DNA from: Rheinheimera sp.
Lineage (GTDB): Bacteria; Pseudomonadota; Gammaproteobacteria; Enterobacterales; Alteromonadaceae
DNA length: 64,000 nt
Assembly (NCBI RefSeq): GCF_030690345.1
Contig: NZ_JAUYGV010000006.1
Span: 1,054,001 to 1,118,000 of the forward strand
Direction of reading: 5' to 3'
Shown here one piece after another: positions 10,424-19,827 of this stretch. A program made the position numbers and the translations under genes. How positions within the stretch are numbered: the first letter of the stretch is position 1; each line of letters begins with the position of its first letter. Under the pieces are notes generated by a model. That model was not told the DNA's origin. It ran no database searches and worked only from the letters and a program-made list of their open reading frames with translations.

Positions 10424-11134
10424 ATGTCAGCCGGTTTTCAATGTAAAAAATTCTATGTTGCTCATGATCAGTGCGCGATGAAAGTCGGCACTGACGGTTT
10501 ATTGCTTGGTGCTTTTGCACCGCTACCACCACCAGGTGGCGATATTCTCGATATTGGTGCCGGCTCCGGCCTGATCAGCCTGATGTTAGCGCAGCGTACC
10601 GCCGGTGCCAATGCAATAGACGCGATAGAGCTGGACCCCGCTGCGGCAGAACAAGCTGCTACAAATGTGGCAAACAGCCCGTGGCCAAACGCGATACGGC
10701 TGATAAAGGGCGACATTCTAACCTATAGCAGTGGCAAACGTTACCGCTTAATTGTATCTAACCCGCCGTTTTTTCAACAATCGTTACTATCGCCGGATCA
10801 GCGGCGCACTCAGGCGCGCCACACCGACAGCTTGCCCTTTGCTGCTCTGCTGCAAAAAGCCGCGCAGTTGTTGCATGATGATGGTAGCTTTGCGCTGGTT
10901 TTGCCACTGACTGAGGCGGAGCAACTGTTGCAACTGGCACTAAGCCATGGTTGGTATCTGGCGCAGTGCTGTAAGGTCCGCAGTAAAGCGGATAAACCGG
11001 CACAGAGGCTGTTGTTGTGCTTAAGCCGGCAATATACAGATACTGAGCGCAGCAGCCTGTTAGTGCAGCAGGCAGACGGTAGCTACAGCAGCCAATACCG
11101 CGCGTTGTTAAAGGATTTTTATCTGAAGTTTTAG
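10424..11134 (+). CDS. trmN: tRNA1(Val) A37 N6-methyltransferase
   Basis: YfiC/TrmN6-type SAM-dependent methyltransferase that makes m6A37 in tRNA1(Val). The SAM-binding motif DIGAGSGLISLMLAQR and the catalytic N6-adenine motif NPPFF are intact. I chose the ATG at 10424 because GGAGG lies six bases upstream; a GTG two codons earlier is the alternative. It is divergent from srmB. About 236 residues, usual for the family. Confidence 0.92.
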   Translation: MSAGFQCKKFYVAHDQCAMKVGTDGLLLGAFAPLPPPGGDILDIGAGSGLISLMLAQRTAGANAIDAIELDPAAAEQAATNVANSPWPNAIRLIKGDILTYSSGKRYRLIVSNPPFFQQSLLSPDQRRTQARHTDSLPFAALLQKAAQLLHDDGSFALVLPLTEAEQLLQLALSHGWYLAQCCKVRSKADKPAQRLLLCLSRQYTDTERSSLLVQQADGSYSSQYRALLKDFYLKF

Positions 11135-11144
11135 CTCGGTTTAT

Positions 11145-11663
11145 TTACAGCAGGCCGGCTATTTCCTGCAAAATCTGGTTTACCCAGTCATTTAGGCGCG
11201 CATCGGTTAAGTTGTACTGGTTTTCATCATCCAGTGCCAGGCCATAAAACAGTTCGCCATCCGCAGTTAAGGCTTTGGAGGCAATAAAATCGTAGCCGGC
11301 AGTGGGCCAAAAACCAATGCGGCGCGGGTTTTGTGGTGCTATAGCGTCATGCAGCATGCCCACAGCATCAATAAACCATTCGGCGTAGCCCAGTTGGTCG
11401 CCCATGCCGTAAATGGCGACAATTTTATTGCTTAAATTTACGCTGCTGATGTCATCCCAGTGCGCTTCCCAGTCTTCCTGGATTTCGCCGAAATCCCAGG
11501 TGGATAAGCCAAGAATAAGAATATCGTAATCCGCCATGGTGCTCAGCGGTACCTGCTTAATGTTATGTAACTCAACAGTGTCAGCGCCAATTAAGGCCTG
11601 AATTTTCTCTGCTACTATTTCGGTGTAACAGGTGGTTGAGCCATAAAATAAGCCAATTTTCAT
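11145..11663 (-). CDS. fldB: Flavodoxin
   Basis: A 172-residue long-chain flavodoxin, an FMN electron carrier. The start MKIGLFYGSTTCYTE carries the phosphate-binding loop. STWDFGEIQEDW and YGMGDQLGYAEWF are the FMN-stacking loops. Upstream in-frame codons would give an unrelated extension, so the start at MKIGLFYG is preferred. Its position divergent to xerD is the same as fldB in E. coli, the basis for the symbol. Confidence 0.92.
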   Translation of the reverse strand: MKIGLFYGSTTCYTEIVAEKIQALIGADTVELHNIKQVPLSTMADYDILILGLSTWDFGEIQEDWEAHWDDISSVNLSNKIVAIYGMGDQLGYAEWFIDAVGMLHDAIAPQNPRRIGFWPTAGYDFIASKALTADGELFYGLALDDENQYNLTDARLNDWVNQILQEIAGLL

Positions 11664-11792
11664 CGCGGTCTCACTACAACAGGGGGCAATAATAAAGCCG
11701 CAGTGTAGCAGAATCGCGGATGCAGCAAAATCCCGGCTTTGCGCCGGGGCAGCCATGCGCTACCATAGCCTGAGATTTCAGAGTAGGCAGCG

Positions 11793-12710
11793 ATGACAAC
11801 AACGGCAGTACAACCTGATGCAACAGATTTGCAGCTGATCAGTCAGTTTCTTGATCAACTGTGGCTGGATAAAGGTGTGAGTGAGCATACACTTAGCGCC
11901 TATGGCACAGATTTAAAGCAATTTGCCGCTTTTGCCGCCGCGCAACAACAGCATTTGCTCAGTGCCGACAGCCAGCTGTTAAATCGCTACCTGGCGCAGC
12001 GTTATGACAAGCAATACAGCCCGCGCAGCACCTCGCGTGCGCTTAGCAGCCTGCGGCGCTTTTATGCCGGCATGCATCAGGCCGGCAAAATCGCCGACAA
12101 CCCGCTGGCGCAATTACTTAACCCGAAAATCGGCCGCAGCTTGCCAAAAAGTTTATCTGAGCAGGATGTTGAGGCGCTGCTAAACGCACCGGATTTAACC
12201 GATCTTATTCAGTTTCGCGACAAAGCCATGCTGGAGCTGCTGTACGCCAGTGGCTTACGGGTATCCGAGTTAGTTGGCTTGTCAATGCAACAACTTAACC
12301 TGCAACACGGTCTGGTAAGAATAACCGGCAAAGGCGAAAAAGAGCGGCTGGTGCCAATGGGCGAGGAAGCAGCGCATTGGTTGCTGCGCTACTTACGCGA
12401 AGCCCGGGTGCAGTTACTCGGCGGGCAGATGCTGGATGTGGTGTTTCCCAGCTTGCGCGCGCAGCAAATGACGCGGCAAACCTTCTGGCACCGTATTAAG
12501 TTTTATGCCAAAGTAGCGCACATTCAGGCAGAGTTGTCGCCGCATACACTGAGGCATGCTTTTGCCACCCATTTATTGAACCATGGCGCCGATTTGCGGG
12601 TAGTACAAATGTTGCTGGGCCACAGTGATTTGTCTACCACACAAATTTATACCCATGTCGCGCAGGCGCGGTTACAAAGCCTGCATCAGCAACATCATCC
12701 GCGCCCTTAG
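11793..12710 (+). CDS. xerD: Site-specific tyrosine recombinase XerD
   Basis: Tyrosine recombinase that acts with XerC and FtsK at dif to resolve chromosome dimers. It has an N-terminal SAM-like core-binding domain (about residues 15-100) and a catalytic domain with Arg in YASGLRVSEL, Lys in TGKGEKERLVP, HTLRHAFATHLL, LLGHSDLSTTQIYTH (His and nucleophile Tyr). The 305-residue length is usual. It opens a xerD-dsbC-recJ operon with gaps of 20 and 6 bp, which identifies it as XerD rather than XerC. Confidence 0.95.
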   Translation: MTTTAVQPDATDLQLISQFLDQLWLDKGVSEHTLSAYGTDLKQFAAFAAAQQQHLLSADSQLLNRYLAQRYDKQYSPRSTSRALSSLRRFYAGMHQAGKIADNPLAQLLNPKIGRSLPKSLSEQDVEALLNAPDLTDLIQFRDKAMLELLYASGLRVSELVGLSMQQLNLQHGLVRITGKGEKERLVPMGEEAAHWLLRYLREARVQLLGGQMLDVVFPSLRAQQMTRQTFWHRIKFYAKVAHIQAELSPHTLRHAFATHLLNHGADLRVVQMLLGHSDLSTTQIYTHVAQARLQSLHQQHHPRP

Positions 12711-12730
12711 GCGCCGTAACAGGAAATTGT

Positions 12731-13447
12731 ATGAACAAGTTTGTATTAGCGTTTTGTAGCCTCGGATTTATTGCCTCTGCCAGTGCGCAGGTAAAGGCGC
12801 CGGATGCCGATTATGCTCAGGTGCGGCAACAATTCAGCTCGCTGAATTTAACCGTTAAGGCGGTAGCGGAATCGCCGATGGAAGGCTTGCTGCAGGTGTT
12901 TACTGATAAAGGCCTGTTTTTCACCTCGGAAGACGGCCGGTATTTTATTGAAGGTAATATTTACGATTTAACCAACAAGGTGTTGGTGAATGACGAGCAG
13001 ATGCGGCCTTATATTCAGCAACAGCTTGACGTGCAAAAAAGCGGCGTAATTGAATACAAAGCGGCCAACGAAAAGTACGTGATCAATGTATTTACCGACC
13101 CGACCTGTGGTTACTGCCGTAAATTACATAATGAAATGAAAGACTATAACAACGCCGGTATTACCGTGCGCTATATGGCGTTTCCGCGCGGTGGTTTAGG
13201 CTCGGAAACCTATCTGCAAATGCAGCATATCTGGTGCAGCAAAGACAGCCGCAGCGCGATGGACAAAGCCAAAGACGGCGCTGATGTGAAACCGGCAATG
13301 TGTAATAACCCGGTAAAAGCCCAGTATGAACTGGGACAATCTTTTGGCATCAGTGGCACCCCGGCCATTATTTTACCCGGCGGCCGCTTAATTCCGGGTT
13401 ACCAGCCGGCCAAGGCATTATTGGCACAACTGCAGGCGGGATCTTAA
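12731..13447 (+). CDS. dsbC: Thiol:disulfide interchange protein DsbC
   Basis: Periplasmic disulfide isomerase kept reduced by DsbD. A signal peptide (MNKFVLAFCSLGFIASASAQ) is followed by the N-terminal dimerisation domain and a thioredoxin-fold domain with active site DPTCGYCRKLH. The cis-Pro segment is GTPAIILPGGR. The 238-residue length is normal. It is the second gene of the xerD-dsbC-recJ operon. Confidence 0.95.
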   Translation: MNKFVLAFCSLGFIASASAQVKAPDADYAQVRQQFSSLNLTVKAVAESPMEGLLQVFTDKGLFFTSEDGRYFIEGNIYDLTNKVLVNDEQMRPYIQQQLDVQKSGVIEYKAANEKYVINVFTDPTCGYCRKLHNEMKDYNNAGITVRYMAFPRGGLGSETYLQMQHIWCSKDSRSAMDKAKDGADVKPAMCNNPVKAQYELGQSFGISGTPAIILPGGRLIPGYQPAKALLAQLQAGS

Positions 13448-13453
13448 CCGCTT

Positions 13454-15190
13454 ATGTCTGCTATCAGCCGCACTATTCAGCGCCGGGTTTTGCCCGGCGT
13501 TTTACCATCGTTGCCTGATGCAATGCATCCGGTGTTGCAAAGCTTATATGCCAGCCGTGGTATTACGCATGCTAATGAGCTGGAGCGCGGTGCCGCCGGC
13601 TTACTGCCTTTTAGTGCATTAAAAGGCATTGAACAAGCCGTTAGTTTGCTGATTGACGCGCTGCAGCAACAGCAACATCTGGTGATCGTAGGTGACTTTG
13701 ATGCCGACGGCGCTACCAGCACAGCGGTACTGATGAGCGGGCTACGGGCTTTGGGCTTTAAGTTTGTTGATTATCTGGTGCCCAACCGCTTTGAATACGG
13801 TTACGGCTTAACGCCACCGATGGCGGAACTCGCCGTGGCGCAGGGCGCGGAGCTTATTGTTACCGTTGATAACGGTATTTCGGCTATTGATGGTGTGGCA
13901 CTGGCGAAAAAAGCCGGCGTTAAGGTGCTGGTTACGGATCATCACCTGGCCGGCAATGAACTGCCGGATGCCGATGCGATAGTTAATCCAAATCAGCCTG
14001 GCTGTACTTTTCCCAGCAAAGCCCTGGCTGGAGTGGGTGTAGCCTTCTACTTATTGCTGGCGCTGCGCGCCAAATTACGTGAGCAAGATTATTTTACCCA
14101 GCGCCAGCTGGCTGAACCCAATTTAGCCGAGCTGCTGGATTTAGTCGCGCTGGGCACAGTAGCCGATGTGGTGCCGCTGGATAGCAACAACCGCATTTTA
14201 GTGCATCAGGGCTTAATGCGAATTCGCAGTGGCAAATGCCGGCCGGGCATTCAGGCGCTGATTGACGTCGCCAACCGCACCGCGGCGAAACTGACCGCCG
14301 GCGACTTTGGCTTTGCCCTGGCACCAAGGTTAAACGCGGCAGGCCGGTTGGACGATATGTCGCTGGGAATAAGCTGTTTGTTGGCACCACAGTTGGGCCT
14401 GGCACGGCAGTATGCTGCTGAGCTGGACAGCCTGAATGTAGAGCGCCGCGCTATAGAGCAAAGTATGCAACTGGAGGCGCAGGCGTTTTTAAGCCAATTG
14501 TCGTTTGACGGCAACGCGCTGCCGGAATGTCTGTGTTTATACCGGCACGACTGGCATCAGGGCGTTATTGGTATTCTGGCCGGACGGATAAAAGAGCAGT
14601 TTAACCGCCCAACCATAGTGTTTGCCCAGGGTGACGACGGTGAGCTGAAAGGTTCGGCCCGTTCTATTGCCGGCTTACATATCCGCGACTTGCTGGAGGA
14701 AATTTCCAGCCAATACCCGGGTTTAATTAAAAAGTTCGGTGGTCATGCCATGGCGGCCGGTTTAACCATCAGCGCCGAGCGGCTGGACACCTTTAAGTTG
14801 GCACTGAGTTTAACGGCAAAAAAACATTTAACGCCGGAGCAGCTTACCGCCGTGATCTACAGTGACGGCGAATTGCCGTCGGACTGCTTTGATATTGGCT
14901 TTGCGCAGTTGCTGCAAAGTGCCGGCCCCTGGGGCCAGGCGTTTCCAGAGCCGGTATTTGACGGTGAATTTAGCCTGATCAGCCAAAAAATGCTGGCCGA
15001 TCGCCACTTAAAAATGATGTTGCAAACCGCGGACGGCAAGTTGGTAGATGCGATTTGGTTTAACGCTGACAACAAAACCTGGCCGGACGTTAATGTACAA
15101 AAAGTGCAGTTGGCCTATCAGCTGGATATTAACGAATACCGCGACAAGCAAAGTTTGCAGTTAATTGTGCGCTATATGAGCGCCGTTTAA
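13454..15190 (+). CDS. recJ: Single-stranded-DNA exonuclease RecJ
   Basis: 5-prime to 3-prime single-strand exonuclease of recombination and mismatch repair. DHH-family motifs are seen: GDFDADGATSTAVL, VTVDNGISA, VTDHHL, LALGTVADVVPL-type motif, and the DHHA1 end with KKFGGHAMAAGLTI. At 578 residues it is the usual size. It is the third gene of the operon starting at xerD. In E. coli prfB follows directly, whereas here two sensor kinases and a solute-binding protein intervene. Confidence 0.95.
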   Translation: MSAISRTIQRRVLPGVLPSLPDAMHPVLQSLYASRGITHANELERGAAGLLPFSALKGIEQAVSLLIDALQQQQHLVIVGDFDADGATSTAVLMSGLRALGFKFVDYLVPNRFEYGYGLTPPMAELAVAQGAELIVTVDNGISAIDGVALAKKAGVKVLVTDHHLAGNELPDADAIVNPNQPGCTFPSKALAGVGVAFYLLLALRAKLREQDYFTQRQLAEPNLAELLDLVALGTVADVVPLDSNNRILVHQGLMRIRSGKCRPGIQALIDVANRTAAKLTAGDFGFALAPRLNAAGRLDDMSLGISCLLAPQLGLARQYAAELDSLNVERRAIEQSMQLEAQAFLSQLSFDGNALPECLCLYRHDWHQGVIGILAGRIKEQFNRPTIVFAQGDDGELKGSARSIAGLHIRDLLEEISSQYPGLIKKFGGHAMAAGLTISAERLDTFKLALSLTAKKHLTPEQLTAVIYSDGELPSDCFDIGFAQLLQSAGPWGQAFPEPVFDGEFSLISQKMLADRHLKMMLQTADGKLVDAIWFNADNKTWPDVNVQKVQLAYQLDINEYRDKQSLQLIVRYMSAV

Positions 15191-15274
15191 CCAGCTAAAG
15201 CAAAAGCCTTGCCGTAACCCCCGCGCCCTGCTAAACCTTAAGCTGTATATAAGGACATTTCTCAGGGCGTAGTA

Positions 15275-17281
15275 ATGGACTCCACTTCAGCTGCAATGCA
15301 AACCTCTGCTGCTTCCGCTGCGCGGCAGGGGCCGCAATTGCTCGCACTTCAAGCCAAAATACTGGCCTCGCCGTTGCTGTTTTCCAGTGACACCCGCCAG
15401 GCCTGGCAATTTCTTACCAAACAAATCAGTAAGGCGCTGTACGCTGACCGCGTCAGTGTCTGGCTGTTTAGCCAAAGCGATGTGTTGCAGTGCATCGACT
15501 TATACCAGTACCACCTGAACAGTCACAGCTGCGGCGTCTGTTTGCAGCGCAGTCACTATCCGAAATATTTCAGCGCCTTACAGCAACATGCCCTGATCGC
15601 GGCGTCGGATGCGGCCAGCCATCCTGCGACGGCAGAATTTAAAGATGGTTATTTGCAAGGTGCCGGTATCCACTCAATGTTAGATGCTGTTATTCAGTCT
15701 GAACAAGGGCTTGGCGGTGTGATCTGTGTCGAGCAGGTTAGCGGCCAGCGCAGCTGGTCAGTGGATGAGCAGCATTTTATCGCCGCCATGGCGTCGATGG
15801 CCAGTACGGTGCATACCTTTAGCCGGCATTTGCAGTTGCAGCACGAATATCAGTTGGTGCTGGAACGCCAGGACATGGCCAGCCGTAATGCCCGTATCGG
15901 TTTTTGGGAGGCTAATGTCAGCAATGGCGAGCTGTGGTGGTCGCCGATGGTGTATGACATCTTTGGCGTTGACCCGGCGCAGTTCTCTCCCAGCGTTGGA
16001 GTGTTTTATCAGTTAGTGCATCCGGACGATATCGTTTTGGTGCAACAAAGTGAAACCCGTGCCATGCAAAGTGGTGAGCACAATGTAGTGCATCGTATAG
16101 TGCTGCCCGATGGCAGCATGCGCTGGGTACATGAAGTGGCAAAGTGGACTACGCCGCAGGGCAGCGAGCCCGCACGGCTGATTGGCTCAGTACAGGATAT
16201 TACCCAACAGCAGCAAACCAGTGGCGAACTGCAGCAATTCTTTTTACTGTCACGCGATATTCTCTGTATTGCTAACCAGCAGAGTTATTTTGAACGGGTT
16301 AACACAGCTTTTAGTCGCGTAACCGGGTATAGCGAGGCTGAATTGTTAAGCCGGCCTTTTACCGACTTTATCCATCCGGACGATCTAATCAGTACCGATG
16401 TCGAAGTGGCAGAACAACAACAAGGCAGAGTAACGTCCGGCTTTTGTAACCGCTACCGGCATAAAGATGGCCATTATGTCACCTTGCAGTGGTCTTCTGT
16501 GCTCGACCCTGTCACCGGCAAATTATATGCCTCGGCGCAGGATATTACTGAGCGTTTACAACTTGAGCGGATAAAAAATGAGTTTGTCTCAACGGTAAGC
16601 CATGAGCTGCGTACACCTTTAACCTCAATTAACGGCGCTTTGGCATTGGTAAGCTCCGGCTGTGTTGGTGAGCTGCCCACAGCAGCTGCGGAGTTGTTAC
16701 AGCTGGCTAATAGTAACTGCCAGCGTCTTACCAGCTTAATTAATGATTTGCTCGACATCGAAAAGCTCTCTGCCGGTATGATGCAAATTGTACTGCAACC
16801 GCAAGCCGTGTTGACGCTGGTGCAACAAAGCGTGGCCGACAACAGCCAATACGGCCGTGACAGGAATATTCAGCTACAACTGCAAAACACGGCTTGTGAT
16901 GAGCAACTGTTAATTAATGTCGACAGTCTGCGTTTTGCTCAGGTTATGGCTAATTTACTATCCAATGCGATTAAGTTTTCACCCGATGCCGCCACCGTAG
17001 TGGTAAAGATTGAGCAGCAACAGCAGCAGGTGCGGATCAGCGTTACCGATACCGGGCCGGGCATAGCCGATGCTTTTAAAGACGCGATTTTTCAGCGCTT
17101 TTCGCAGGCTGACAGCAGCGATACGCGGCAAAAAGGCGGTACCGGGCTTGGGCTGGCATTATCAAAACAACTGACAGAATCGATGCACGGCAGTATTGGT
17201 TTTAGCTCCACCTTTGGCGCCGGCGCCTGCTTTTATGTTGATTTTCCGCTTTGGTCAGGTAAAGCGGTTGCAGATGCCTGA
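15275..17281 (+). CDS. GAF-PAS-PAS sensor histidine kinase, soluble
   Basis: A 668-residue kinase without a transmembrane segment, so a cytoplasmic sensor is likely. Approximate order: GAF domain 20-190 with a Cys-His rich stretch (CIDLY...HSCGVC), PAS 205-325 ending RLIGSVQDIT, PAS 335-425 ending YASAQDIT, HisKA with His443 in TVSHELRTPLTSINGAL, and HATPase with NLLSNAIKFSPDA, DTGPGIA and GGTGLGLAL. No response regulator is adjacent. Its last 49 bp overlap the 3-prime end of the convergent kinase. It is inserted between recJ and prfB relative to E. coli. The ligand is unknown. Confidence 0.88.
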   Translation: MDSTSAAMQTSAASAARQGPQLLALQAKILASPLLFSSDTRQAWQFLTKQISKALYADRVSVWLFSQSDVLQCIDLYQYHLNSHSCGVCLQRSHYPKYFSALQQHALIAASDAASHPATAEFKDGYLQGAGIHSMLDAVIQSEQGLGGVICVEQVSGQRSWSVDEQHFIAAMASMASTVHTFSRHLQLQHEYQLVLERQDMASRNARIGFWEANVSNGELWWSPMVYDIFGVDPAQFSPSVGVFYQLVHPDDIVLVQQSETRAMQSGEHNVVHRIVLPDGSMRWVHEVAKWTTPQGSEPARLIGSVQDITQQQQTSGELQQFFLLSRDILCIANQQSYFERVNTAFSRVTGYSEAELLSRPFTDFIHPDDLISTDVEVAEQQQGRVTSGFCNRYRHKDGHYVTLQWSSVLDPVTGKLYASAQDITERLQLERIKNEFVSTVSHELRTPLTSINGALALVSSGCVGELPTAAAELLQLANSNCQRLTSLINDLLDIEKLSAGMMQIVLQPQAVLTLVQQSVADNSQYGRDRNIQLQLQNTACDEQLLINVDSLRFAQVMANLLSNAIKFSPDAATVVVKIEQQQQQVRISVTDTGPGIADAFKDAIFQRFSQADSSDTRQKGGTGLGLALSKQLTESMHGSIGFSSTFGAGACFYVDFPLWSGKAVADA

Positions 17282-18765
17282 GGCAAACTAAACCAGAACA
17301 GGCTACCGCCATCTTCTAACGCCCGGTAGCCTACCTCGCCACTCAAACGGGTGATGATGCGTTTTACGATAGATAAACCTAAACCATGGCCATCGGCACT
17401 TTGCGGCGAGAAGCGCTGGAAAGTACTGAAAAGGCCCGCTTGCTGTTGTGCACTGAGCGCCCTGCCGTTGTCGCGGATCCAGAATATCACCATAGCATCC
17501 GGCGCAATGTCGGCGCCCAGCTGTATAACCGGCGGCCGGCCGCCGTATTTAATCGCATTAGACAGATAGTTTACCCACACTTCTTCTACCCATTGTGGAT
17601 AACCGCTTGCTGTCGGCCAGTTGGCAGCTACTTCGATAGTAGCCTGATGCTGACGGGCAAAATCATCCAGGCGCTGCTGTGCGTTATTGACCAACAGTGC
17701 CATATCCAGCGGCTGCAGCGCCACATTTTGTTGTTCGCGCATGCTGGCCAATAACAGCAGGGCGTTGATAATGTCATTCATTTTACGTGAGGTATGATCA
17801 ATGGTGGTCAGGGCGGCGTGTTTTTGCTCCTCTGACAGCTCGATAAAAGTAGCATTGAGCAAGCGACTCATACCTGTCAGGCTGGTTAACGGGTGTTTTA
17901 AGTCATGTGCTACGGTATGGGCATAAGCGTCGAGCTCTTCATTTTGTTTGGCTAACTCGGCCGATTGTTGCTGCAATAAGCTGTTTTTAAGCTGTAAATC
18001 CGTGGTGCGTAGTGCTACCTGCTGCTCTAACTGAGCAGTGTTGTTGTTCAGTTGCAGCTCTATTTCATTACGTCTGGCCAGTTCATGTTTAATGCGCTGC
18101 TGCAGCCGGTTAATGGCGTCAACCACCTGGTCCAGCTCGTCTTGCCGCGCTGGTCGTTGTAATTGCAAAGGTTGCTCCAGCCGGTTCAAGTCTAAATGGC
18201 TGGCAAACTGTGCCATTGCACGCAGGTGGCGGCTGACCGCAAAGCGAAAAATCAGCAGCATCAGCACTGCGCTGAGCAACAAGGCGCTGACCGTCACCAG
18301 CGCTATATTGCGGCTTTGTTGCCATAAATGCTGCTGAATGCCGTCTGCCATTAATTCTACCTGCAAGGTGCCGACCGGATGCTGCTCACCGTCAATCTGA
18401 TAGTGCACCGGGTAGTGCTTACTCATCAAGGCGTCGCTGAATTGCGGATGTTGCCGGCTAAGCTGCTGTTGCAGCTCATCTGTCAGGCTAACTGCGCCGA
18501 CATGTTCTAAACGTGTAATGCCATCGAGTAAGGTATTAATACGATGTATATCCACTTCCCACAGGCCGGCGGCCAGGCTTGGCAGGTAGCTTTTTTCAAT
18601 ATTGTCAAACTGCTGTTGTGCGGTAGCAATTTCATAGCGATAGACACTGTAGCTCAACGCGGCTGTCAGCAAGACCGATAGCAACAAGGCCGCCAGTACC
18701 ATAGTGATAACTACCCTGGTAGCCAGATGATGGCGCAGTGGTTGAGAGGGTAAGCTATAGGGCAT
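17233..18765 (-). CDS. Membrane sensor histidine kinase
   Basis: A 510-residue kinase. One transmembrane segment lies at about residues 20-45 (VVITMVLAALLLSVLLTAAL) and a second near 155-175; the periplasmic stretch between them is about 110 residues. A HAMP-like linker and coiled coil follow. HisKA has His287 in HTVAHDLKHPLTSLTGMSR, and the HATPase has NYLSNAIKYGGRP, DNGRAL and DGHGLGLSIVKRI. The upstream gene encodes a solute-binding protein whose stop overlaps this start (TAATG), so the two very likely sense together. No response regulator is adjacent. Confidence 0.88.
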   Translation of the reverse strand: MPYSLPSQPLRHHLATRVVITMVLAALLLSVLLTAALSYSVYRYEIATAQQQFDNIEKSYLPSLAAGLWEVDIHRINTLLDGITRLEHVGAVSLTDELQQQLSRQHPQFSDALMSKHYPVHYQIDGEQHPVGTLQVELMADGIQQHLWQQSRNIALVTVSALLLSAVLMLLIFRFAVSRHLRAMAQFASHLDLNRLEQPLQLQRPARQDELDQVVDAINRLQQRIKHELARRNEIELQLNNNTAQLEQQVALRTTDLQLKNSLLQQQSAELAKQNEELDAYAHTVAHDLKHPLTSLTGMSRLLNATFIELSEEQKHAALTTIDHTSRKMNDIINALLLLASMREQQNVALQPLDMALLVNNAQQRLDDFARQHQATIEVAANWPTASGYPQWVEEVWVNYLSNAIKYGGRPPVIQLGADIAPDAMVIFWIRDNGRALSAQQQAGLFSTFQRFSPQSADGHGLGLSIVKRIITRLSGEVGYRALEDGGSLFWFSLPQASATALPDQSGKST

Positions 18766-19670
18766 TAGTATCCAAGCTCCGGGTTAAACCACAGACTGTT
18801 GTCCTGTAACGGCGTATCCGGATGCAAAAACGGATTATTAAGCCGGATAACGCGGCGTTCAGTTAGCTCAGCCTGTGCAATCGCATCGGCAAAATGTTGC
18901 AGAAATAACTGCTGCATGCTGCCGTCATGCATTGCTAAGCGCAGGCCTTGTTCAATCGCCTGTGCCAGTTGCGGCCGGTTAGGGTTAACAAAATAGTACA
19001 GTGGTGCCGGATAATACAGCGCCAGGTTATCTGCAATAGCTAAGCTGTCGCCGGCTTTTGTTTGCAATTCAGACTGTATTTCGCTGAGCGACCTGGGGAA
19101 ATAATCGACCCGACCCAGCTGTAGCATGGCAAACATGCCGTGATAATAGGTACTTGGTGTGACATTAAACTGGTTATGTTGCAGTATCGGCAGGTCCGGC
19201 CAATCGTGGCCCTGCACCGCGCGTAGCGGCTGTAATTGCTCAGCTGTGCTAATGCCGGCAAATTGGGCCCTGTCTTGCTGGCGGATCAGCAGCAAACGCC
19301 AGCCCAATAAACCACGGTCTATCGGGATCCGCACCGGCAGCAGATTCTCTTCACGTTCGGCTGAGGCAAAAGTCCATACCACATCCATGTCGTTACCGCT
19401 TTCCAACTGCCGTAAAGTACGCCACTGCGCCTGGTCACGTTTACTTGGCACCGGCAGATAATGGCTGCCGGACTTTTCCAGTGCCAAATGCAGTAAGGCT
19501 ATCGGATAATGGCCGCGCGGGTCGTCCAGCATGGTGGCCGGCCAGGAGTAGATCATCGGCTCGGCTATGCAGCGCAGTGCGCTAAGCAGCATTATGAATA
19601 ACAGATACTTCTGCACGGTGAGGTAAGAGAGCAAGATACAGATCCCCTGCAGGGCTTTGTCACACAGCAT
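18765..19670 (-). CDS. Periplasmic solute-binding-like protein (family 3 type)
   Basis: The protein resembles bacterial extracellular solute-binding proteins without any transporter nearby. The N-terminal hydrophobic segment KYLLFIMLLSALRCIAEP looks like a signal peptide. The ATG at 19670 leaves about 20 residues before it, so a later GTG or TTG (about 19613-19637) is more likely the true start. It contains a bilobed-binding pattern such as NDMDVVWTFASAEREENLL and YYHGMFAMLQLGRVDYFPRS. Coupled by a one-base overlap with the kinase at 17233-18765, it probably presents a ligand to that kinase. The ligand is not recognisable. Confidence 0.7.
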   Translation of the reverse strand: MLCDKALQGICILLSYLTVQKYLLFIMLLSALRCIAEPMIYSWPATMLDDPRGHYPIALLHLALEKSGSHYLPVPSKRDQAQWRTLRQLESGNDMDVVWTFASAEREENLLPVRIPIDRGLLGWRLLLIRQQDRAQFAGISTAEQLQPLRAVQGHDWPDLPILQHNQFNVTPSTYYHGMFAMLQLGRVDYFPRSLSEIQSELQTKAGDSLAIADNLALYYPAPLYYFVNPNRPQLAQAIEQGLRLAMHDGSMQQLFLQHFADAIAQAELTERRVIRLNNPFLHPDTPLQDNSLWFNPELGY

Positions 19671-19827
19671 AGCGGCTTAACTCTGTTACGGGCAAGTTAA
19701 CTGCGGCAGATTTTGGCGGAATTTAAGCCGCCGGAAAAATCCGCAACAGATGGCTGCACTGCCAGCGATAAATTTGCTACAATCCACGCCTGTTTTTTTT
19801 CCGCTATTCAAGGTTACCGAGCACAGC

